Assembly (NCBI RefSeq): GCF_000425065.1
Contig: NZ_KE384300.1
Span: 286,559 to 350,558 of the forward strand
DNA from: Actinomadura rifamycini DSM 43936
GTDB lineage: Bacteria; Actinomycetota; Actinomycetes; Streptosporangiales; Streptosporangiaceae
Direction: 5' to 3'
DNA length: 64,000 nucleotides
How positions within the stretch are numbered: position 1 is the first letter of the stretch; each line of letters opens with the position of its first letter. The position numbers were made by a program, and so were the translations under genes. Of this stretch, positions 58,884 through 64,000 are shown piece by piece. The notes under the pieces are model-generated. The model worked only from the letters and a program-made list of their open reading frames with translations. It was not told where the DNA came from and searched no databases.

Positions 58884-59398
58884 GACGGATCACCGCGCTC
58901 GCGCTCGCCGCGGCCGTCCTCGCCGCCGGCTGCGGCATCCGGCCCACCGGCATCGTCGACGCGGGCGGCAAACCCGCGGCCGACGGCCGGGCCGACGCGA
59001 TCGCCCTCTACCTGGTGGACCGGAGCGGGAAGCTCGCGGCCGTCACGCGTCCCGGGCTGCCCGGCCTCCCCGATCTGCCCGTCACGCAACTGAGCGTGCG
59101 GCCCACCGAGCGCGAGCGTGCGCGCGGCCTGCGCACCGAGGTCGATGTGCCGCTCACCGCCAGGATCGTGAACGGCGTGCTGGTCGTGGAGCCGGGCTCG
59201 CGGCGGGCCCTGCGCAACTGGACGCTCCCGGCACTGGCCCAGATCGCGTGCACGGGCGAGGCGATCCCCGGCGTCGGGGAGGTGAAGCTGCGGGACGCGC
59301 CGCCGCGCGGGGACGACCGCGGCTGGGGCGTCCTGGCCTGCTCCGACTACGCCGACCTGCTCGCCGAGCCGCGGGTCAGCTCGACGTCATCCAGGTGA
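58880..59398 (+). CDS. Lipoprotein co-transcribed with the two-component system
   Basis: A 172-residue protein from ATG 58880 with GGAG upstream, overlapping the kinase stop by four bases. The signal peptide ends in LAAGCG with Cys18 as the lipid anchor. The mature part starts IRPTGIVDAGGKPA and has AIALYLVDRSGKLAAVTR and TQLSVRPTERERARGLRTEVD, features of GerMN-like sporulation/germination-type lipoproteins. It may modulate the kinase sensor outside the cell, as CseA does for CseC, or be one of its outputs. Its last 23 bases overlap the convergent YdjM-like gene. Confidence 0.75.
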   Translation: MRRITALALAAAVLAAGCGIRPTGIVDAGGKPAADGRADAIALYLVDRSGKLAAVTRPGLPGLPDLPVTQLSVRPTERERARGLRTEVDVPLTARIVNGVLVVEPGSRRALRNWTLPALAQIACTGEAIPGVGEVKLRDAPPRGDDRGWGVLACSDYADLLAEPRVSSTSSR

Positions 59399-60092
59399 CC
59401 GCGGTGTCCCCGAGGATCGACCGGACGGCCAGGATCGCGATGCCCACGCTGAGCACCGGCATGACGACCCACCGTTCGACCTTCCCGTCGGTGCGGGGGA
59501 TCAGCGGGACGGACGTCCGCCAGGGCGCCGGCCACAGCACCGGGCAGCCGCGGGGCGTCAGGCAGTCGCCGACGACGTGCGCGAAGCAGCCGAGCCCGAC
59601 CGCGAACCCGACGAAGCTCATGTCGAGGTCGTGCATCAGCCACACGGCGATGGCGGCGAGCGCGCAGTCCGCGAGCGCCGACTGCGGCTCCTTGCCCTCG
59701 AAGTCGAGGCCGACGCCGCGCAGCCCCAAGCCGACGATCATGAACAGGCAGGCCCACCAGGCGTACACGACGTGGGTGGCGAGCAGGTCCATCGCGAGGC
59801 CCATGCCGACCGCGAACAGCAGCGAGTGGGTCGCCTGCCGGTGCCCGCCCGACGCCTTCCCGATCCACTTGCACATCTTCTTGGTGATCGGGCCGAAGGT
59901 GTTCGCGATGCGCCCGTTGTGGTGGTCGATGTCGGGCAGGAGCGCGGCGCCCGCGCAGACCACCGCGCCGGCGGCGACCTGCTCGACCGACAGGGTGACG
60001 GCGTAGTCGCCGATCCAGTCCTCCCGGCCGATCACCGGAACGATCGCGAGCCACGCCAGCGCGCCGCTCAGGGCGTGCGTCCTGCCCATCAT
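59376..60092 (-). CDS. YdjM-like metal-dependent hydrolase/membrane protein
   Basis: A 238-residue protein from the ATG at 60092 (a second ATG follows at 60089). It contains MGRTHALSGALAWLAIVP and PDIDHHNGRIA, then GGHRQATHSLLFAVG and FAHVVGDCLTPRGCPVLWP. These His/Asp motifs are those of the YdjM/LexA-regulated membrane hydrolase family (DUF457). Five or six membrane helices are likely. The cellular role is unclear. I found no LexA box upstream. Confidence 0.8.
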   Translation of the reverse strand: MMGRTHALSGALAWLAIVPVIGREDWIGDYAVTLSVEQVAAGAVVCAGAALLPDIDHHNGRIANTFGPITKKMCKWIGKASGGHRQATHSLLFAVGMGLAMDLLATHVVYAWWACLFMIVGLGLRGVGLDFEGKEPQSALADCALAAIAVWLMHDLDMSFVGFAVGLGCFAHVVGDCLTPRGCPVLWPAPWRTSVPLIPRTDGKVERWVVMPVLSVGIAILAVRSILGDTAVTWMTSS

Positions 60093-60230
60093 GAGCCGTT
60101 ACCCCGCCTTCCGCATCCGCCGTCCCGGGGCGGACTCTAGCCCGCTCTTGATCGTTTTCTGCGGCGACGCGCCGAAGCGGGTGCTACGTCCGTTTGATGC
60201 GGGACGGGGACCGGCGGTTCCCCCCGGCGC

Positions 60231-61283
60231 CTACCGGCCGGGCGACGGGACGAACCGCCACGCGTCCGACTCCTCGCCCGGCAGGTAGGCGGAGTCGAGC
60301 CGCTTGGCGAGGACCCCGGGGAGCCCCTGCGCGGCCGCGGCCTCCCGCACCGGGCCGCCGTCCCCCGGAAACCACGGTGCCGTCTGCCACCCCGCGCCCG
60401 CCAGCCCGAGGCCGTCCAGCCGCTCGCGGCGCTCCCGGTACGGGACGTCCAGCAGCGGACGCCCGTCCAGGTGCGGCACGTCGTAGATCATGTACGTCTC
60501 GCGGCCCTCGACGACGGCCAGCTCCCCGTCCAGCACCGCCGGGCGGGCGCCCAGCCCGGCGCCCAGCCGGGTGCCCGCGCGGGCCGGCCCGGCCACGGCG
60601 CGCCCGGCGCCGTCGGTGAACCGCGCCCGGCCGCCCTCGACGTACGCCAGCAGCCGCCGCCCGCCCCACGCGAACTCGAACGCCCACTCGTCCCGCGCGC
60701 GGGGCAGCCGCGCCCGCCGCACCGGGCGCATCGGCGGCAGCGACTCCGGCAGCGGCTCGGCGTCCGGGTCGGCGGGCGGGTCCATCCGGTGGATCATCCA
60801 GTCGTCGCCGCGCGTGCGGAACAGCACGTACCGGCCCGACACCCGCGAGCCGTGCACGACGACCTTGACCTCGCGGTCGCTCCACTTCTCGGTCTCGTAG
60901 GTGCCGCGATCCCAGATCGTCACCTCGCCGCCGCCGTACTCGTCCTTCGGGATCTCGCCCTCGAACGCCGCGTACTCCAGCGGATGGTCCTCCGTATGCA
61001 CCGCGAGGTGGTTCGTGTCGGGGCTCCACGGCAGGCCCTTCGGCACCGCCCACGACACCAGCACCCCGTCCCGCTCGAACCGCAGGTCCCAGTGCAGGCT
61101 GCTCGCATGGTGCTCCTGGACGACGAACGTGTCGTCGTCCCCGCGCGGCAGCGGCCCCTCGCCGGGGACGGGCTCGGGGGTGCGCCCGGCGTCGCGCCTG
61201 CCCCGGTACTCGGCGAGCCGGTCCCCGCCCGCGGCGTCCGCGTCCCTTGGCTTCTTCGACTTCTTCGGCTTGCTGGGGCTCAC
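60231..61283 (-). CDS. LigD-type 3'-phosphoesterase fused to a degenerate ATP-dependent ligase domain
   Basis: A 350-residue protein from GTG 61283 with a Lys-rich N-terminus. Residues ~52-168 are the LigD phosphoesterase (PE) domain with VVQEHHASSLHWDLRFERDGVLVSWAVPKGLP and HTEDHPLEYAAFEGEIP, keeping its catalytic His and Asp residues. Residues ~195-345 align with the adenylation domain of DNA ligase, but the motif ExKxDGxR reads EFAWGGRR (203-210), with Ala205 in place of the nucleophilic Lys. DGE (252-254) and AKR (326-328) remain. Ligation should be impossible; 3'-end processing for repair is inferred. No Ku or ligase gene is in the window. Confidence 0.85.
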   Translation of the reverse strand: MSPSKPKKSKKPRDADAAGGDRLAEYRGRRDAGRTPEPVPGEGPLPRGDDDTFVVQEHHASSLHWDLRFERDGVLVSWAVPKGLPWSPDTNHLAVHTEDHPLEYAAFEGEIPKDEYGGGEVTIWDRGTYETEKWSDREVKVVVHGSRVSGRYVLFRTRGDDWMIHRMDPPADPDAEPLPESLPPMRPVRRARLPRARDEWAFEFAWGGRRLLAYVEGGRARFTDGAGRAVAGPARAGTRLGAGLGARPAVLDGELAVVEGRETYMIYDVPHLDGRPLLDVPYRERRERLDGLGLAGAGWQTAPWFPGDGGPVREAAAAQGLPGVLAKRLDSAYLPGEESDAWRFVPSPGR

Positions 61284-61302
61284 GCCCCCTGCATACCCGG
61301 CG

Positions 61303-61992
61303 TCAGCGGATGAAGACGGCGTAGTCGGTCAGGTCGCCGGTCAGGTCGGGCGGCAGCCCCGCCACCGCCGACAGCTCCTCCGCGGACATGAACCCGCCCG
61401 TCTCCGCCCGCACCCGCTCGATCCGCCCCGCCAGCTCCGGCGTGATCCCCGGCAGCAGCGTCAGCGCCTTCGCCGGCGCGTGGTTGACGTCGACGAGGCC
61501 GCCGTCGTTGTACTGGCGCGGCAGGTCCGGACGGCCGATCCGCAGCTCCTTCGCCAGCCCCGGGTCGGTCGCGGCCAGCTCGCGCGCCTTCTCCCGCAGC
61601 AGCCGCCGCCGCTTCACCCGCTCCACCACGGCCGCGTTGTCGACGCCCGACAGCCCGTGCGGGTCGAACACCCGCCGCCGGATCACGAACGCGTGCCCGC
61701 ACCCGATGACCGCGAGCACGAACATCAGCAGGCCCACGGTCCGCTGCGTCCCGTCGTCGCCCCCGAGGTCGGGCAGCAGGTACAGCATCAGCGCGAAGAC
61801 GCCGATGTACACGCCCGACGACACGAGCAGGTGCAGGTTCCGCCGCCACAGCGCGGCCGCCGCGAACGTGAACGGGGTCGCGTACCCGAGCGTCAGGAAC
61901 GGCAGCGCCGCCCACGTCACGCTCAGCGCCGCCCGTCCCGGCGGCATGCTGTCGGACGGAACCCTCGACTCGTACGGCGCTGGCTCGTTCAT
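61303..61992 (-). CDS. Membrane protein with C-terminal helix-hairpin-helix (ComEA-like) domain
   Basis: A 229-residue protein. Three to four membrane helices occupy residues ~22-110. The C-terminus holds a helix-hairpin-helix unit: VDVNHAPAKALTLLPGITPELAGRIERVRAETGGFMSAEEL, similar to ComEA, followed by a second partial repeat. Between the two lies a charged helix (VVERVKRRRLLREKARELA). It is a conserved type in Streptosporangiales with no known function; DNA or nucleotide contact by the HhH part is possible. It follows methionine aminopeptidase on the same strand. Confidence 0.75.
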   Translation of the reverse strand: MNEPAPYESRVPSDSMPPGRAALSVTWAALPFLTLGYATPFTFAAAALWRRNLHLLVSSGVYIGVFALMLYLLPDLGGDDGTQRTVGLLMFVLAVIGCGHAFVIRRRVFDPHGLSGVDNAAVVERVKRRRLLREKARELAATDPGLAKELRIGRPDLPRQYNDGGLVDVNHAPAKALTLLPGITPELAGRIERVRAETGGFMSAEELSAVAGLPPDLTGDLTDYAVFIR

Positions 61993-62087
61993 CCAGGAGT
62001 CTCCCGGGGCCGGGTGCGACGGGTGCGACGTTGATCCGACTCGTTGGTCCGACTCTAGGCGATGGGACGCTCAGGCGGCGCGGAGCC

Positions 62088-62939
62088 TCACGGCAGGGTG
62101 AGGATTTCGTTGCCGTCGTCGGTGATCAGGATCGTGTGCTCGAACTGGGCCGTCCGCTTGCGGTCCTTCGTGACGACCGTCCAGCCGTCGTCCCACATGT
62201 CGTAGTCGAAGCTCCCCAGCGTGAGCATCGGCTCGATCGTGAACGTCATCCCCGGCTCGATCAGCGTGGTCGCGCCCGGGTCGTCGTAGTGCGGCACGAC
62301 CAGGCCCGAGTGGAACGTCGTCCCGATCCCGTGCCCGGTGAAGTCGCGCACCACCCCGTACCCGAACCGCTTCGCGTACGACTCGATGACCCGGCCGATC
62401 ACGTTCAGCGCCCGTCCCGGCCTGGCGGCGCGGATGCCCCGCATCATCGCCTCCCGGGTGCGCTCCACCAGCAGCCGCGACTCCTCGGGCACGTCGCCGC
62501 ACAGGAACGTCGCGTCGGTGTCGCCGTGCACCCCGCCGATGAACGCGGTGATGTCGACGTTGATGATGTCGCCGTCGCGCAGCACCGTGTCGTCCGGGAT
62601 CCCGTGGCAGATCACCTCGTTGATCGAGGTGCACAGCGACTTCGGGAAGCCCCGGTAGCCGAGCGTGGACGGGTACGCGCCGTGGTCGAGCATGAACTCG
62701 TGCCCGATCCGGTCGAGTTCGTCCGTCGTGATCCCGGGCCGGACCTGCTTGCCGACCTCCTCGAGCGCCTGCGCCGCGATCTTTCCCGCGACCCGCATCT
62801 TCTCGATGGTCTCGGGCGATTTGACGTCCGGCTCGCCCGTCTTGGGCTTCTTCTTCCCGACGTACTCCGGGCGTGGGATGTGCGCGGGCACTTTCCGCAG
62901 CGGAGAGACATTGCCGGGCCGGAGAAGCTGGGTCGTCAT
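62088..62939 (-). CDS. map: Methionine aminopeptidase, type I
   Basis: A 283-residue enzyme from ATG 62939. An ~40-residue extension precedes the core. Metal ligands are visible: Asp in INVDITAF, Asp in GDTDATF, His in [10 protein letters not shown], Glu in FTIEPMLT and Glu in [31 protein letters not shown] is diagnostic of type I. It removes initiator methionine from nascent proteins. Actinomycetes often have two copies; the N-terminal extension, with [17 protein letters not shown], matches the longer actinobacterial form with the SH3-like binding motif. Confidence 0.96.
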   Translation of the reverse strand: MTTQLLRPGNVSPLRKVPAHIPRPEYVGKKKPKTGEPDVKSPETIEKMRVAGKIAAQALEEVGKQVRPGITTDELDRIGHEFMLDHGAYPSTLGYRGFPKSLCTSINEVICHGIPDDTVLRDGDIINVDITAFIGGVHGDTDATFLCGDVPEESRLLVERTREAMMRGIRAARPGRALNVIGRVIESYAKRFGYGVVRDFTGHGIGTTFHSGLVVPHYDDPGATTLIEPGMTFTIEPMLTLGSFDYDMWDDGWTVVTKDRKRTAQFEHTILITDDGNEILTLP

Positions 62940-63009
62940 GGTAAAGGAGTGTAGTCAGCGCGACCGGGGCACGAATCCCGTGCTTCCGTTGACGTCGAGA
63001 GGAGCGCCC

Positions 63010-63186
63010 GTGAAAGGCACTGACGGCGACTGGTGGTTCTGCCTCAAGCACATGAAGGTGGAGCACGGCCCCGGCTGCCCCAACAAGGACCGGATGGGCC
63101 CCTACGACTCCGAGGGCGCCGCCGCGAACGCCCTCTCCCTCGCCCGCGAGCGCAACGAAGCCTGGCGCCGCCAGAACGAGGACTGA
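63010..63186 (+). CDS. Small conserved SPOR-like actinobacterial protein
   Basis: A 58-residue protein from GTG 63010 with AGGAG upstream. The core is DGDWWFCLKHMKVEHGPGCPNKDRMGPYDSEGAAANAL, followed by a charged helix; two Cys and several His could bind metal. It belongs to a widespread short family of actinomycetes found near map, with no known function. It is divergent from map with a 70-base gap. Confidence 0.85.
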   Translation: MKGTDGDWWFCLKHMKVEHGPGCPNKDRMGPYDSEGAAANALSLARERNEAWRRQNED

Positions 63187-63223
63187 ACGGGCGCCGGCGC
63201 CGCCGGCGGCGACGCGGCGCGCG

Positions 63224-63811
63224 TCAGTCGACGGTGGGCCCGGTGACGGTCTCGAGGAGGCGGGCGAGGCGGGCGCGCAGGCCGGGGCGGTCGCGCGCCC
63301 GCTCCTCGCCCGCCGCGGCGCTGACCAGGTGCTGGGCGCCGTCGAACGACAGCAGCGCCTCCTCCGGCGGGACGGTCAGCGCCTCGTGCGCGAGCCCCCG
63401 CAGCTCCCGGTCCCCGCCTTCGAGGGCCAGGACGGTCGCGCCGGTGCGGCGGGCGTCGTCCACGCGCTCCAGCAGCGGGACGGGCGCGTCCTCCTCGGCG
63501 ACGACGAACACCGTCTCCCCGCGCCGCGCCGCCTCCAGCCGGTCCAGCCCGACGGCGAGGTGCGCGGGCGCGCCGGGCGGCGGGGACCAGCGCACCAGCG
63601 TCGGGGCCAGCCCGGGCGCGGCGCCGAGCCGGCTCTCGTCGTCGAGGTGCGCGGCGAGGTGCCACGGGTCGCCGCCGGGCGTGCCGACCAGCAGCAGCCC
63701 GCCGGGCGTCCGCGAGGTGACCCGCAGCGCGCGGCCGAACTCGGTCGTCCGGTCCAGCCAGCCCGTGGCGGACAGCACCTCGCGCAGCATCGAGATCTGC
63801 TCGGCGTCCAC
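63224..63811 (-). CDS. Conserved protein of unknown function near npdG
   Basis: A 195-residue soluble protein, taken from GTG 63811. It begins VDAEQISMLREVLSATGWLDRTTEFGRALRV and contains SRTPGGLLLVGTPGGDPWHLAAHLDDESR and LVRWSPPPGAPAHLAVGLDRLEAARRGETVFVVAEEDAP. No catalytic motif is evident. I do not recognise it beyond being a conserved type in this group of actinomycetes. The 16-bp palindrome at 63811-63826 overlaps its start. Confidence 0.7.
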   Translation of the reverse strand: MDAEQISMLREVLSATGWLDRTTEFGRALRVTSRTPGGLLLVGTPGGDPWHLAAHLDDESRLGAAPGLAPTLVRWSPPPGAPAHLAVGLDRLEAARRGETVFVVAEEDAPVPLLERVDDARRTGATVLALEGGDRELRGLAHEALTVPPEEALLSFDGAQHLVSAAAGEERARDRPGLRARLARLLETVTGPTVD

Positions 63812-63826
63812 GGCACCATGGTGCCG
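63811..63826. promoter_or_regulatory. Palindrome at the start of the 63224-63811 gene
   Basis: CGGCACCATGGTGCCG is a perfect 16-bp palindrome that ends on the first base of the GTG start. It may be an operator or an RNA hairpin at the start codon. Confidence 0.5.
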
Positions 63827-63911
63827 CACCGGGCGCCGTCCGCAGGCGCTTTCCCCCCATCGGGGAGGCCGGGACACGGCGGCCGGGGACCCGCCTGGCA
63901 GACTCGGCGGC

Positions 63912-64000
63912 ATGAGCGAACAGCAGCGGAAGAATCCCCACGACCTCCCGGACGCGAGCGGCCTCACGATCGGGATCCTCGGCGGCACCGGCGACCAGGG
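63912..64000 (+). CDS. npdG: NADPH-dependent F420 reductase (NpdG), N-terminal fragment
   Basis: An ATG at 63912 opens a frame that runs off the right edge; 29 full codons are visible. The sequence reaches GLTIGILGGTGDQG, the NADP-binding Rossmann motif of F420-dependent NADP oxidoreductase, which moves hydride between F420 and NADP. Its presence implies the organism makes coenzyme F420. Confidence 0.85.
   Translation, partial: MSEQQRKNPHDLPDASGLTIGILGGTGDQ

Noticed and set aside
59376-60180. LexA control of the YdjM-like gene
   Set aside because: No GAAC-N-GTTC type SOS box was found in the upstream bases.

Overview
The window comes from a very GC-rich actinomycete chromosome. The best guess is a Streptosporangiales member such as Actinomadura (Thermomonosporaceae); this rests on gene content and is an inference. 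Support includes an NpdG-type F420 reductase, an XRE-DUF5753/DUF397/RsbW-like trio, an LprG-P55 pair, an IdeR-type iron box and frequent GTG starts with GTGA/ATGA overlaps. No transposase, integrase, phage gene, CRISPR array or rRNA was seen, and the window reads as ordinary chromosomal backbone with several accessory operons.

Layout. 1-2110: tail of a ter-linked phosphoribosyltransferase/PELOTA/HAD biosynthetic operon. 2.2-4.3 kb: an (alpha/alpha)6 glycosidase and two small conserved proteins. tRNA-Asn lies at 4463-4535. 4.7-9.2 kb: methyltransferase/MerR divergon, then an RsbW-like ATPase, an XRE-DUF5753 regulator, a 58-residue DUF397 gene buried in the end of the XRE gene, and a PQQ-type beta-propeller. 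9.2-14.2 kb: iron-siderophore uptake (SIP, lipoprotein, two permeases, ATPase) around an IdeR box. 14.2-16.2 kb: DHA2 efflux pump with MarR. 16.4-22.8 kb: complete Liv-type ABC importer with a divergent PucR regulator. 22.8-25.9 kb: Rv1733c-like protein and LprG-P55. tRNA-Met (CAT) lies at 26031-26104.

26.7-30.8 kb is the most unusual part. It is a tight four-gene operon on the minus strand, read in the order NrtR-like Nudix/winged-helix regulator, J-domain/pseudokinase fusion, vWA protein, and a divergent adenylosuccinate-synthetase-fold enzyme whose aspartate-binding loop and base-recognition motifs are rewritten. A long inverted repeat sits upstream of the first gene. I propose it as a candidate undescribed nucleotide-linked system.

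30.9-42.8 kb holds mixed housekeeping and accessory genes: thiamine-binding protein, STAS protein, TetR/hydrolase divergon on a perfect 36-bp palindrome, large secreted esterase, amino-acid permease, gamma-glutamyltranspeptidase, CutA, MpaB-type oxygenase, CsoR, histidine phosphatase and alanine dehydrogenase. 42.9-48.9 kb: glycerate kinase, purine permease, a stand-alone PucR-type HTH, an XRE-TPR regulator and a Cys-rich DUF5685 protein. 49-53.5 kb: CopD-CtaG membrane protein and a NarL-type two-component system. 53.5-64 kb: 15-bp tandem repeats, a baeRF-type protein, a GT-C-like membrane protein, an OmpR/HK/lipoprotein operon, a YdjM-like membrane protein, a LigD phosphoesterase fused to a degenerate ligase domain, an HhH membrane protein, methionine aminopeptidase, two small conserved proteins and the start of npdG.

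Almost every gene has a strongly GC-biased third codon position, so the opposite strand carries long spurious open frames. Those were left out.
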